From contig JBDVOJ010000048.1 in assembly GCA_039969155.1 (NCBI GenBank), positions 1 through 64,000 on the forward strand: DNA of 64,000 bases, written 5' to 3'. This document shows positions 18,521-27,661 of the stretch, piece after piece. A program made the translations under genes and the position numbers. The first letter of the stretch is position 1. The number at the start of each line of letters is the position of its first letter. The notes below the pieces were generated by a model. The model saw only the letters and a list, made by a program, of their open reading frames with translations, was not told where the DNA came from and made no database searches. The DNA is from GCA-002733465 sp039969155 (lineage in GTDB: Bacteria; Pseudomonadota; Gammaproteobacteria; Enterobacterales; Kangiellaceae).

Positions 18521-20066
18521 GCAGGCTAGACAATTTGGCGTGCAAGAGTGGCAAAGACTATCTCCAATGTCTATCGTGTTTTTTATCGGCAAGTTTGTCA
18601 CTCATTTAATTAAAGATTCACTGCCTAGCTTGGCGCCAGTAGCCATTGTTATTTTTAACTCTGAGAATAAAGCGTGGATAACCTCACTCATTGCGATTGC
18701 CGCAGTAGTTTTGTTGTTAGGTGGATCATTCTTACAATATTGGTATTTTAAGTTTAAGATCGAAGGCGAAAAGCTACTAGTGAATGATGGTGTATTTAAA
18801 AAGAACCATCGGATCATTCAATTTGATCGAATCCAAAATATCAACATTCTTCAACCGCTCTATTTTAAACCTTTCCAGCTGGTAAACCTTCAAGTGGAAA
18901 CTGCCGGCGCTAAGGGAAATGAAGCTGATTTAGCAGGTATTCCTGGCAAGCTCGCCGAGTATTTACGTGAGCACGTTATGCAGGCCAAGCAACATGCAAA
19001 GCTTAACGTCGCGAATACCGGTGATACTGAGGCTGATCACCTGCCGGAGTTAATTGCCGAAGCGTCGATGCGGGACTTGGTAAACTATGGAATGTCTAGC
19101 AACGGAATTTTTTGGTTTTTTGTTTTAATCGCACCAATTTTTAGCATGACCGATGAAATTATTGAAAAGTGGATCACTAAGGAAGATATCAATTACCTCG
19201 CTGATTTATTTGGGGGAGGAATAGCAGGTAATATCGTACTAGCTCTCTCGGCTATTTTACTGACTCTTGCGCTTATGTTTAGTTTTTCCATTTTGGGAGC
19301 GATTCTACGTTATTACAAATACCAATTAACCATTAATAGTAAAGAGCATGGCCAACTGAAACCATTGGCTAAACAAACGCTTAAACGTAGTAGTGGACTC
19401 TTAACGTCTTATCAAGAGTCTTTAAAACTACAAAAAATCCAAGCCTTTATCAGTCAATCGAATTTTATAGGACGTTGGTTAAAGGTTGAAAATATCACCT
19501 TAGGCCAAGTATCGAGTGGTCAAAATACACCTAAAAATCGAGCCAGTTTATTTGTGGTTCCAGCGCGCACCAGCGAACAATCCTCGCAATTAAAATCTCA
19601 ATTAATGGAAGCGGTACCAGGAAGCATTGAAACCGTAGGAATAGACAAGCGATATGTCTATAAAACCCTAGCGCTGAAACTTTTCTTACCGTCACTGATT
19701 ATTTGCACAATCATTTATCTTAATGTTAACCAATTAGTCATTTTTGCCGTTCCGGTGTTGATTAGTTTGATTTTTCTACCATTGGTTCTAAGACGCTGGA
19801 GAGCTTACCAGTTTGGGATGAAAAAGGGTTACGCTCGTTTTGAGCGAGGGCTATTCGGATTTAGACACGTAACTTTTCCACTATTTAAAGTGCAAAAGGT
19901 GGAAGTCATTCAATCCCCATTGCAACGTCGAAGAGATTTGGCCACACTAAAAGTATATTTGGCGTCTAATAAAATCCAAATGCAATACATACCGATGAAA
20001 ACCGCGCAACAGTGGATGGCGGTGATTGTTGAACAAATTCAGCAGACTAAAAAAGCTTGGTATTAG
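18513..20066 (+). CDS. PH-domain (YdbT-like) membrane protein
   Basis: This 517-residue protein is a partner of the YdbS-like protein upstream. It has repeated units of paired membrane helices followed by bPH2 strands. The PH unit motif FDRIQNINILQPLYFKPFQL recurs as VTFPLFKVQKVEVIQSPLQR near the C-terminus; a third, weaker copy lies around residues 290-340. Length and organisation fit YdbT. Its start overlaps the upstream gene, so the two are translationally coupled. Confidence 0.85.
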   Translation: MTEQARQFGVQEWQRLSPMSIVFFIGKFVTHLIKDSLPSLAPVAIVIFNSENKAWITSLIAIAAVVLLLGGSFLQYWYFKFKIEGEKLLVNDGVFKKNHRIIQFDRIQNINILQPLYFKPFQLVNLQVETAGAKGNEADLAGIPGKLAEYLREHVMQAKQHAKLNVANTGDTEADHLPELIAEASMRDLVNYGMSSNGIFWFFVLIAPIFSMTDEIIEKWITKEDINYLADLFGGGIAGNIVLALSAILLTLALMFSFSILGAILRYYKYQLTINSKEHGQLKPLAKQTLKRSSGLLTSYQESLKLQKIQAFISQSNFIGRWLKVENITLGQVSSGQNTPKNRASLFVVPARTSEQSSQLKSQLMEAVPGSIETVGIDKRYVYKTLALKLFLPSLIICTIIYLNVNQLVIFAVPVLISLIFLPLVLRRWRAYQFGMKKGYARFERGLFGFRHVTFPLFKVQKVEVIQSPLQRRRDLATLKVYLASNKIQMQYIPMKTAQQWMAVIVEQIQQTKKAWY

Positions 20067-20078
20067 GTTAGCTCTAAT

Positions 20079-21518
20079 TTAGGAATTATTTAGCTCGATA
20101 CAAACACGATTTCGACCTTCTCGCTTGGCCTGATAGAGTGCTTTGTCTGCCTTTAATACAAGACTTTCTTTTGTATCACTGGTTTTCCATTCTGTCACGC
20201 CGAAACTAGCCGTGATCCCTTGTGCGGGAGAAAAGTCATGAAGATCGATAATTTTGCGGAGTTTTTCAGCTGCCAAAGCGGCAGAACTAACTCCTATGCC
20301 ACTGCAAATAACTAAGAACTCTTCTCCACCCCATCGCCCCAACACATCGTTATCTCTGAGATTCTCTCGCAGTAATTTAGCAAAGGCCACCAGAATTTCG
20401 TCGCCCGCCACATGCCCAAATTCATCGTTAATGTCTTTGAAAAAATCAATATCCAACATAATCAGCGATAACTGGTTAGAGTATCGATTGGCCCGAGCAA
20501 CTTCTTTATTGATATCACTATCTAATTTATGCCGATTATAGGTATTGGTTAGTGAGTCAGTGATTGATAGACGTTCTAACTCTTTAGTTTTTTGCTTTAG
20601 TTTGGTTTGAATTCGAGCTAGTCGAGTATTTAACCCTCGCAAATATTTGATCCACCATAACAGCCCTATTACCACCAGCAACATGGAAAGGCCTACAAAC
20701 CAATACTTTCGATAGTCAGTTTCAGTACCACTAATAAACACCGCACTGCGGTTTAAGAAATCGGTAACTGCTCGATGTTCTGTTGTTTCTAAAGCTTTAT
20801 TTAGTATATTTGCTAGAATAGTATCTGGCTTTCTAGTCGCTAGCGAAACCACGTCATCAAATTCCTCCGGCAGTTGCCCGGCGATTTTTAATTCACTAGC
20901 TTCAGGACGATTAAATAGATTACCTACTGAATATAGAGACGCAATGCTCGCAAAAGCCTTACCTTCAGCAACAAGTTGTAATCCTTGTATAGTATGTTCG
21001 ACTCTGACCGTAATTAGGTTTGGAAATTGCTTTTTTAGCTGTTCAACGACATGATTGTTTTTTTCGGTAACGTAGACTTTATCTAAGTAGTATTTGATGT
21101 TACTTATATAAGGTTGCTCAATTCGGGTTACTATGACTCGAACCAATCGGGCGTATGGCTGAGTAAAGTTCATCGTTTTACGCCGTTCTATAGTATCTGT
21201 GGCCCAGGGTAGTATGTCGCAAGTGCCACTGGCTAATCCCTGAACGCCTTCCTCCCATGCTAAAGGAGCGCTAGCGTCGACTTTAATGCCTGTTTTAGCC
21301 GTCAGCATTCTAATTAAGTCTACTGAAGCATTAGAGCCGATAGCTTGTGCAACACTACAAACTGTTAAGGTATCAAGGTTGGCTAGATATTGTTTTTCTT
21401 CTAGAGTCAGCAGTGAATCAAAGGTTTTCGACTGCTCTGAAACTTGAGCGAAGCTCTGATCCGGTGAGCAGATTGATAGACTAATTAATAAAACTAAGAG
21501 CGTTCTTATTAGGCGCAT
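20079..21518 (-). CDS. Diguanylate cyclase with periplasmic solute-binding sensor domain
   Basis: A 479-residue inner-membrane signalling protein. A signal or anchor helix (MRLIRTLLVLLISLSIC) is followed by a periplasmic SBP_bac_3-like domain (about 45-270), a membrane helix (about 288-310), a short coiled coil and a GGDEF domain. The active site is RWGGEEFLV. An inhibitory-site RDND lies five residues before it, so feedback by c-di-GMP is likely. The metal site IMLDIDFFKDIND is intact. The frame runs upstream to 21605, but ATG 21518 begins the membrane signal and is taken as the start. It ends 13 bp from the convergent YdbT-like gene. Confidence 0.88.
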   Translation of the reverse strand: MRLIRTLLVLLISLSICSPDQSFAQVSEQSKTFDSLLTLEEKQYLANLDTLTVCSVAQAIGSNASVDLIRMLTAKTGIKVDASAPLAWEEGVQGLASGTCDILPWATDTIERRKTMNFTQPYARLVRVIVTRIEQPYISNIKYYLDKVYVTEKNNHVVEQLKKQFPNLITVRVEHTIQGLQLVAEGKAFASIASLYSVGNLFNRPEASELKIAGQLPEEFDDVVSLATRKPDTILANILNKALETTEHRAVTDFLNRSAVFISGTETDYRKYWFVGLSMLLVVIGLLWWIKYLRGLNTRLARIQTKLKQKTKELERLSITDSLTNTYNRHKLDSDINKEVARANRYSNQLSLIMLDIDFFKDINDEFGHVAGDEILVAFAKLLRENLRDNDVLGRWGGEEFLVICSGIGVSSAALAAEKLRKIIDLHDFSPAQGITASFGVTEWKTSDTKESLVLKADKALYQAKREGRNRVCIELNNS

Positions 21519-21630
21519 TTTTATTGTTATCCCTGAAGCGCAAATTCTACGATTTAACTTCTGCAGTTTAAATGAAACAACAATAAAGCCTGCGATGCAA
21601 GTCACAATTCAAATTAATAGGACAAGCCAT

Positions 21631-21672
21631 AACTCGAACCAATTTTTTTTCTTAAATAAATCAGTTCGAGTT
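21631..21672. repeat. Inverted repeat downstream of dnaJ
   Basis: A perfect 9-bp inverted repeat, AACTCGAAC (21631-21639) and GTTCGAGTT (21664-21672), encloses a 24-base AT-rich loop that contains a T8 run. It lies between the dnaJ stop and the diguanylate cyclase start. The loop is too long for a standard terminator and the role is unknown. Confidence 0.5.
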
Positions 21673-21680
21673 TGATTGAT

Positions 21681-22820
21681 TTAGTTGGTCATTTCATCCC
21701 AAAAAGTCTTAACACCGTCCCACCAATTACTTGATTTGGGACTATGTTGCTTTTTACTACCGTTTAAGTAGTCATCAAACTCCTTGAGTTTTGATTTTTG
21801 TTCTTTGTTTAGTTTAACCGGAGTTTCTACCACAACTCGACAAAGTAAATCCCCTTTCATGCCACCTCGCATCGGAGTAATACCTTTTCCTCGTAGTCTA
21901 AACATTCTCCCCGTTTGAGTTTCTTCTGGAACTTTTAACTTCACTTTGCCATCTAATGTTGGCACTTCCAAGTCTCCGCCTAAACAAGCAGTAGCAAAGC
22001 TAATCGGCATTTCACAATACAAATTGTCGCCGTCGCGTTCGAAAATGGCATGTTGTTTAACATGTGCTTGAACATACAAGTCGCCAGGAACAGCGCCCGG
22101 ACCACCCGCTTCACCTTCACCGGTAAGTCGAATTCTATCTCCGGTATCTACTCCCGCAGGAATTTTAACCGACAGCGTTTTTTCTTTTCTAACTCGACCT
22201 TGTCCAGAACAATGAGAACATGGATCCTTAATCACAGACCCTTGACCATGACAACTTGGACAGGTTTGTTGCACCGAGAAAAAACCTTGTTGCATCCTAA
22301 CTTGTCCAGCACCTTTACAAGTATCACAAGTGGACGAACTAGAGCCTTTCTTGGCTCCACTTCCATCACATGGATCGCAGTCCACGTAAGTTGGAATTTT
22401 TATGGTTTTCTTAACGCCTCTTACTGCTTCTTCGAGAGAGAGCTCCATGTTATATTGAAGATCTGCACCTCTTCTTTGACGTTGTCGACCACCTCGGCCA
22501 CCACCGCCGCCACCAAATATATCGCCAAAGACATCTCCAAAAATATCACTAAAGTTTCCAGCGCCAGCACTGTGACCGAAACCACCTTGACTTGGATCGA
22601 CTCCAGCGTGACCATATTGATCATAGGCCTGTCGTTTTTGAGGATCATTGAGTATTTCAAATGCTTCTTTAGCTTCTTTAAAACTTTCTTCAGCCGCTTT
22701 AGAGTCGGGATTTCTGTCAGGATGATATTTCATCGCAAGACGACGATAAGCTTTTTTTAGCTCTTTTTCATCGGCTGACTTATCAACACCCAGCACTTCA
22801 TAATAATCTTTCTTTGACAT
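21681..22820 (-). CDS. dnaJ: Chaperone DnaJ (Hsp40)
   Basis: A full-length 379-residue DnaJ. The J domain carries the HPD motif in YHPDRNPDSKAAEE, then comes a Gly/Phe-rich linker (about 73-115). The zinc-binding domain has four CxxCxGxG repeats (CDPCDGSG, CDTCKGAG, CPSCHGQG, CSHCSGQG), and the C-terminal substrate-binding domains follow. It stimulates DnaK ATPase and delivers unfolded clients. It is the last gene of the grpE-dnaK-dnaJ cluster, separated from dnaK by 226 bp with a GC-rich hairpin. Confidence 0.97.
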   Translation of the reverse strand: MSKKDYYEVLGVDKSADEKELKKAYRRLAMKYHPDRNPDSKAAEESFKEAKEAFEILNDPQKRQAYDQYGHAGVDPSQGGFGHSAGAGNFSDIFGDVFGDIFGGGGGGRGGRQRQRRGADLQYNMELSLEEAVRGVKKTIKIPTYVDCDPCDGSGAKKGSSSSTCDTCKGAGQVRMQQGFFSVQQTCPSCHGQGSVIKDPCSHCSGQGRVRKEKTLSVKIPAGVDTGDRIRLTGEGEAGGPGAVPGDLYVQAHVKQHAIFERDGDNLYCEMPISFATACLGGDLEVPTLDGKVKLKVPEETQTGRMFRLRGKGITPMRGGMKGDLLCRVVVETPVKLNKEQKSKLKEFDDYLNGSKKQHSPKSSNWWDGVKTFWDEMTN

Positions 22821-22966
22821 TTTCTTTTCTCACCTACTTGGCAGGTTTCTGTTTAATGCGTCATTCAAATCAAATGAACTAACGACCCACTTTGTGATTC
22901 GGAAATTGTTAACTATCTTCAACAACACCGTTTTAATAACTAAACGATTAACATTCGGCTAGATAC

Positions 22967-22994
22967 AGCAACGCGGGGTAATCCCCGCGCTGCT
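22967..22994. repeat. GC-rich hairpin in the dnaK-dnaJ spacer
   Basis: Arms GCAACGCGGGG (22968-22978) and CCCCGCGCTGC (22983-22993) flank a four-base loop and pair over 11 bp with one wobble. No T-run follows on either strand, so it is not a classical terminator. It may set the ratio of DnaK to DnaJ by mRNA processing or pausing, which is inferred. Confidence 0.7.
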
Positions 22995-23046
22995 TTGTTG
23001 CACCTTCTCAAACAGTATAGAAACTATTTGAGCACCTCACCGATAA

Positions 23047-24984
23047 TTACTTCTTATCGTCTTTAACTTCTTCAAATTCAGCATCAACAACATCGTCGTT
23101 GCCCGCTGAGTTACCTTCAGCTTGAGGTTGTTCTGCAGCGCCTTCAGCTTGACCCGCTTCAGCTTGTGCCGCAGCGTACATACGCTCAGCCATTTTTTGT
23201 GACGCTTTAGTTAACGCCTCAGTCTTAGCAACGATGTCTTCTTTATTGTCGCCTTTCATAGCTTCTTCTAAATCAGTAATCGCTTGCTCAATGGCTTCTT
23301 TTTCACCGTCTTCGAAAGTGACTTTTTCTTCGCCCATGGTTTTCTTGGTCGCATGAATTAATCCATCGGCTTGGTTACGAATTTCAACCATTTCTTGGAA
23401 CTTCTTATCATCTTCTGCATGAGCTTCCGCATCACGAATCATTTTTTCAACTTCTTCATCGGATAAACCTGAAGATGCTTTAATCACGATCGACTGCTCT
23501 TTACCAGTTGCTTTATCTTTTGCAGAAACGTTAAGAATACCGTTTGCATCAATATCAAAGCTAACTTCAATTTGTGGCGTTCCACGTGCAGCTGGTGGAA
23601 TGTCTTGCAAGTCAAATTTACCAAGTGACTTGTTTTGTGCAGCCATCTTACGCTCGCCCTGACAAACATGAACCGTTACCGCTGATTGGTTATCTTCTGC
23701 AGTCGAGAATACCTGACTAGCTTTAGTCGGAATAGTTGTGTTTTTGTCTATCAAGTTAGTCATTACACCGCCCATGGTTTCGATACCTAAAGACAGTGGA
23801 GTAACATCAAGTAGTAATACGTCGGTCACGTCACCAGCCAGTACCGCCCCTTGAATAGCCGCTCCCATTGCAACAGCTTCGTCAGGGTTAACATCTTTAC
23901 GAGGTTCTTTACCAAAAAAGTCAGTAACGGCTTGTTGAACTTTAGGCATACGTGTTTGACCACCAACAAGAATAACATCGTCGACTTCTGAAACACTTAA
24001 ACCAGCATCTTTAATCGCAGTTTGTAAAGGTGCGATAGTTCTTTCAATTAAGTCATCAACTAAAGACTCTAATTTGGCTCGAGTAAGTTTGATGTTTAAA
24101 TGCTTAGGACCACTCGCATCAGCTGTGATATATGGCAAGTTAACGTCAGTTTGTGAACTAGAAGAAAGTTCAACTTTGGCTTTTTCACCCGCTTCTTTTA
24201 AACGCTGTAAAGCTAGTGGGTCATTGTTTAAGTCAATACCACTATCTTTCTTGAACTCTTCTACTAAGAACTCAATCACTCGCATATCGAAATCTTCACC
24301 ACCTAAGAAAGTATCACCGTTTGTCGCTAATACTTCGAATGTGTGCTCACCTTCAACTTCGGCAATTTCGATAATTGAAATATCAAAAGTACCACCACCT
24401 AAATCATAAACAGCAATGGTTTTATCGCCTTTGCTTTTGTCCATACCGTAAGCCAATGCTGCGGCTGTTGGCTCATTAATAATACGCTTAACTTCTAGAC
24501 CGGCAATTTTGCCAGCGTCTTTTGTTGCTTGACGCTGTGAGTCGTTGAAGTAGGCAGGAACGGTTACCACTGCTTCAGTGATTGTTTCACCCAAGAAATC
24601 TTCAGCCGTTTTCTTCATCTTTTTCAATACTTCAGCACTTACTTGCGGAGGAGCCATGGCTTTACCATTTCCTTCTACCCAAGCATCACCATTGTCAGCT
24701 TTAACAATTTTGTACGGAACCATTGCGATATCTTTCTGCACAACATTATCATCGAACTGACGACCGATTAGTCGCTTGATAGCGAACAATGTGTTTTTAG
24801 GGTTAGTTACCGCTTGGCGTTTTGCTGATTGACCAACTAATACTTCACCGTCTTCTGCATATGCAACGATGGAAGGCGTAGTACGCGCACCTTCTGAGTT
24901 TTCGATCACTCGTGCGTCTTTACCATCAAGTACCGCAACACAAGAGTTGGTAGTACCTAAATCTATACCAATTATTTTACCCAT
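23047..24984 (-). CDS. dnaK: Chaperone DnaK (Hsp70)
   Basis: A full-length 645-residue Hsp70. It opens MGKIIGIDLGTTNSCVAVLD with phosphate loop 1, continues with AVYDLGGGTFDISI and the ILVGGQTRMPKV motif of the ATPase domain, and the linker DVLLLDVTPLSLG precedes the substrate-binding domain. The lid and the C-terminal acidic tail (DDVVDAEFEEVKDDKK) are intact. It folds and protects proteins with DnaJ and GrpE. A separate sigma-32-type promoter sits in the spacer upstream, so it can be transcribed without grpE. Confidence 0.98.
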   Translation of the reverse strand: MGKIIGIDLGTTNSCVAVLDGKDARVIENSEGARTTPSIVAYAEDGEVLVGQSAKRQAVTNPKNTLFAIKRLIGRQFDDNVVQKDIAMVPYKIVKADNGDAWVEGNGKAMAPPQVSAEVLKKMKKTAEDFLGETITEAVVTVPAYFNDSQRQATKDAGKIAGLEVKRIINEPTAAALAYGMDKSKGDKTIAVYDLGGGTFDISIIEIAEVEGEHTFEVLATNGDTFLGGEDFDMRVIEFLVEEFKKDSGIDLNNDPLALQRLKEAGEKAKVELSSSSQTDVNLPYITADASGPKHLNIKLTRAKLESLVDDLIERTIAPLQTAIKDAGLSVSEVDDVILVGGQTRMPKVQQAVTDFFGKEPRKDVNPDEAVAMGAAIQGAVLAGDVTDVLLLDVTPLSLGIETMGGVMTNLIDKNTTIPTKASQVFSTAEDNQSAVTVHVCQGERKMAAQNKSLGKFDLQDIPPAARGTPQIEVSFDIDANGILNVSAKDKATGKEQSIVIKASSGLSDEEVEKMIRDAEAHAEDDKKFQEMVEIRNQADGLIHATKKTMGEEKVTFEDGEKEAIEQAITDLEEAMKGDNKEDIVAKTEALTKASQKMAERMYAAAQAEAGQAEGAAEQPQAEGNSAGNDDVVDAEFEEVKDDKK

Positions 24985-25080
24985 TTTCTATTCTCCTAAT
25001 ATCTTTTGTTCAAGTCTTATCGGCGTTGGCTCGATTGCTGACTCAATATAAAACTATGTTAATTTGTTTCGTTGCCCTTT

Positions 25081-25108
25081 ATCTGGGGGCGCTTATTTCT
25101 AATTCAAG
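25081..25108 (-). promoter_or_regulatory. Sigma-32-type heat-shock promoter before dnaK
   Basis: On the minus strand CTTGAA (25108-25103) and CCCCAGAT (25088-25081) are spaced by 14 bases, matching the sigma-32 pattern CTTGAA-N14-CCCCATnT with small mismatches in the -10 element. It lies inside the grpE-dnaK spacer and would drive dnaK, and possibly dnaJ, independently. Confidence 0.75.
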
Positions 25109-25152
25109 CTAGTTGTGTGACTATTTTTTGAGCAATTTCTTTATCAAACTGT

Positions 25153-25737
25153 TTATGCTTTCTCATCAATAGAAGCGACTTTACCTTTTGCAACTATCAC
25201 TCGAGCCGGACGGATCAATCGGCCGTTTAGCTGGTAACCCGTCTGCACTACCATCATTACACTATTTGGTTCATGCTCTTCACTCTCTTGCATCACCATG
25301 GCTTCATGAAGCGCTGGATCAAAGCTTTCACCGAGAGGCGAAACTTGTTCTATATTGAATTTTTTAAGAGTATCCAAAAACAATTTGTGGGTTAATGAAA
25401 TGCCTTCATGCATCGCTTGTTGAGCGTCGTCATCCGCTTTGGTTTCTAGCGCTTTTTCTAAGCTATCTACCACAGCCAAAATTTCTTTAGCAAAACGCTC
25501 TAAGGCAAACTTACTGGCATTACTAACTTCGCGTTCTGCTCTTCGTCTGATGTTATCCGCCTCAGCCTTTGCTCGAAGCGCTGCGTCTTTTTGGCTTTCT
25601 GCGTCTTTTTGAGCAGCATCCAACTGCTCTGTAAGGGAAGCAACCTGTTGCTCTGAGTTCAACTCTTCTGACTGCTGAGTCTCATCAGTTTGTTCTACCT
25701 GCTCTTCAGGTTTTTGCTTTTCCTCATTTTTACTCAT
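25153..25737 (-). CDS. grpE: Nucleotide exchange factor GrpE
   Basis: A 194-residue GrpE. An acidic Gln/Glu-rich N-terminus is followed by the long coiled-coil helix (ESQKDAALRAKAEADNIRRR) and the C-terminal beta domain containing the PLGESFDPALHEAM and VVQTGYQLNGRLIRPARV motifs. It releases ADP from DnaK. It is the first gene of the heat-shock operon and is preceded by a strong sigma-32-like promoter. Confidence 0.96.
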   Translation of the reverse strand: MSKNEEKQKPEEQVEQTDETQQSEELNSEQQVASLTEQLDAAQKDAESQKDAALRAKAEADNIRRRAEREVSNASKFALERFAKEILAVVDSLEKALETKADDDAQQAMHEGISLTHKLFLDTLKKFNIEQVSPLGESFDPALHEAMVMQESEEHEPNSVMMVVQTGYQLNGRLIRPARVIVAKGKVASIDEKA

Positions 25738-25810
25738 ACCGATACTCCTAAAATCGAATTATCTGGGTGATTAACCCTATATTTAGTGTGTTTTATAAAT
25801 GATGCAGTGA

Positions 25811-25838
25811 ATATGGGGCTTAGTCATTTAGATTCAAG
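25811..25838 (-). promoter_or_regulatory. Sigma-32-type heat-shock promoter before grpE
   Basis: On the minus strand CTTGAA (25838-25833), a 14-base spacer and CCCCATAT (25818-25811) match the sigma-32 consensus almost perfectly. It lies 74 bp upstream of the grpE start and would drive the grpE-dnaK-dnaJ operon during heat stress. Confidence 0.87.
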
Positions 25839-26106
25839 CCTAAAAGGCTATTTTTTCACCATTTAGTCGAAAAGTTTCAGTCAAGGTGTAAAAAGCAATG
25901 TAATCAAGTGATAAATCGGAGGTTATACGTAAATAAACGTGATATTTGATTTTGATCTGTAAAGAGCGATAAAAAGCCGTAAATAACATCAAACTTCGTC
26001 AAATCTACCGTACTTTCGGCTTCATTTTGGAGCGCGTTAAACAATCGAAACAACAATTAATTTAGAAAATATCTCAGTTAAATGCCCGAAATATAAGGGA
26101 AAAGGT
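25839..26106. other. Intergenic region between heat-shock and cold-shock genes
   Basis: No gene is visible in this AT-rich stretch, which separates the divergent grpE promoter and csp promoter. Nothing further could be supported. Confidence 0.4.
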
Positions 26107-26134
26107 TTGACTAAGGGATTCTAGAGTATATAAT
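26107..26134 (+). promoter_or_regulatory. Sigma-70-type promoter of the cold-shock gene
   Basis: TTGACT (26107-26112) and TATAAT (26129-26134) are separated by 16 bases, a near-consensus promoter. Transcription would start near 26141, leaving a leader of about 165 nt before the cold-shock ATG. Long leaders of this kind act as RNA thermosensors in cspA-type genes; that role here is inferred. Confidence 0.75.
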
Positions 26135-26304
26135 TCAAACAGCTAGAAAGTACGTTCGATATTTATGCACAAAATTTAGAAGATTCACCTTTGGTCCTTC
26201 ATTCTGTTTTTCATAAGTAATAGCAACACTTCCAGCAAAACCGCTTTTTAATAGCGAAAGCTAATTTCAAAGCATCAATTACTTTTTTAAAATAGGATAC
26301 AAAC

Positions 26305-26514
26305 ATGTCTGATACTACTACTGGTACAGTTAAATGGTTCAACGAATCTAAAGGTTTTGGTTTCATCGAGCAAGAAAACGGACCTGACGTTTTCGCACAT
26401 TTCAGTGCTATCAACGGTTCTGGTTTCAAAACTCTTGCTGAAGGTCAAAAAGTTGAGTTCACAGTAACTCAAGGTCAAAAAGGCCCTCAAGCTGAAAACA
26501 TCACTGCAGTTTAA
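26305..26514 (+). CDS. Cold-shock protein, CspA family
   Basis: A 69-residue single cold-shock domain. The RNA-binding motifs are KGFGFI (RNP1) and DVFAHFS (RNP2), with the usual GTVKWFNESKGFGFIE opening. It binds single-stranded RNA and acts as an RNA chaperone and antiterminator. AGGATAC precedes the ATG. The strong promoter, long leader and intrinsic terminator make it a monocistronic unit. Which paralogue (CspA, CspC or CspE) it is cannot be told. Confidence 0.96.
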   Translation: MSDTTTGTVKWFNESKGFGFIEQENGPDVFAHFSAINGSGFKTLAEGQKVEFTVTQGQKGPQAENITAV

Positions 26515-26555
26515 TTAATTGTAGCGATAGGCTGGCAGTCAGCTGCTAGCCAATC

Positions 26556-26591
26556 AAAAAAGAGCATTTCTTATGGAAATGCTTTTTTTTT
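26556..26591 (+). terminator. Intrinsic terminator of the cold-shock gene
   Basis: An A-run precedes AGCATTTC (26563-26570), a five-base loop and GAAATGCT (26576-26583), followed directly by a run of Ts. The 8-bp stem extends with A-T pairs. It lies about 50 bp after the csp stop. Confidence 0.9.
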
Positions 26592-26882
26592 GCCTGTTAA
26601 CTCAAACCCCCTCCACTTATCTCAAATTACCATACTTATATTTTACTCCAACTCAGCATTAAATTAGCGGCGGTTTAAGTTATTGTAATTTGCTTACAAT
26701 TTGCATTTCGCTAGTCACTTTACCAAGTAGAAATGATTTGAAAAAGTATGCTATTTTGCCTGCTTGTTTTGATCTAATTTGGACAAAGCGACGTTAAATG
26801 AGTAATGCTAGAGAAATGATAACAACCGACAACACTTGCTTTGAATAAGACTCCCATTTCCACAACCTGAAGAGAGAACAAT
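26592..26882. other. Intergenic region, no gene recognised
   Basis: Nearly 300 bp of AT-rich sequence between the csp terminator and the methyltransferase. No convincing frame or structured RNA was seen. GAAGAGAG at about 26869-26876 serves the next gene as ribosome site. Confidence 0.4.
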
Positions 26883-27638
26883 ATGAATAATACGAAGATG
26901 CTAATAATAATCTTGCTTACGAGCTTGGCGAGTATGGCTGTTAATGCTGATGACAAATTAGATGAAGCTCTAGACAAAGCACTGAAATCAGAGCTAAGAA
27001 CTGAAGCTGACACTGATAGAGATAGAAATAGATTACCAAAACAAACTCTTAAGTTTTTCGGCCTTAAAACGGATATGAAAGTTATCGAACTACTTCCCGG
27101 TGGTGGTTGGTACACAAAACTACTAGCTCCAACTCTAGCCGAAAATGGTAAGTTTTTTGTAGCTCTAGGAACAGGCCGAGTCAGCAAAAACTTACTTGGA
27201 AAGCCAGGAATGGAGTTTATTGAAGTCATCGATGCGGCTGCCAATATTCGCAGAGAAGAAGGCGCTCGCTTTTATACTGTTGATGATTTCGACTTAGGCC
27301 AAAAAGATGTCGATATGATCTTTACTTTCCGCAACTATCATAATTTTGACGAGAAGGGTCGTATGAGAATGAACAAAGCGGCATTTAATGCACTAAAATC
27401 AGGTGGCATTTATGCGGTTGTTGACCATACACGTCGTCACATGCAGAAGCTAGACAATGAGAATGGCAGACGGATCGATCCTGTTCTTGCTATCAAAGAA
27501 ATACAAGCAGCTGGATTTAAATTAGTAGATTACTCCGATCTACATTACAAAGCAGACGATGAACTTAAGTATGAAGTTGGCCGTAAATCAGTCACTGGTA
27601 ATACCGATCGGTTTACCTTGAAGTTCGTTAAACCATAG
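26883..27638 (+). CDS. Predicted class I SAM-dependent methyltransferase with signal peptide
   Basis: The protein has 251 residues. An N-terminal segment (MNNTKMLIIILLTSLASMAV ending NAD) looks like a Sec signal peptide. The rest has a Rossmann-like methyltransferase core: VIELLPGGGWYTKLLAP is motif I with an ExxPGGGW loop, and DMIFTFRNYHNF is the later acidic strand. It resembles the COG4798-type predicted methyltransferases. SAM is cytoplasmic, so an exported SAM enzyme is puzzling; it may bind another ligand. It stands alone and is followed by a bidirectional terminator. Confidence 0.8.
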   Translation: MNNTKMLIIILLTSLASMAVNADDKLDEALDKALKSELRTEADTDRDRNRLPKQTLKFFGLKTDMKVIELLPGGGWYTKLLAPTLAENGKFFVALGTGRVSKNLLGKPGMEFIEVIDAAANIRREEGARFYTVDDFDLGQKDVDMIFTFRNYHNFDEKGRMRMNKAAFNALKSGGIYAVVDHTRRHMQKLDNENGRRIDPVLAIKEIQAAGFKLVDYSDLHYKADDELKYEVGRKSVTGNTDRFTLKFVKP

Positions 27639-27661
27639 CTTTTAGGATTTAAATTCCTACC

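Noticed and set aside
22050..22760. Long open frame on the plus strand over dnaJ
   Set aside because: It lies antisense within the intact dnaJ and has a low-complexity Ser/Thr-rich translation, so it is a shadow of codon use.
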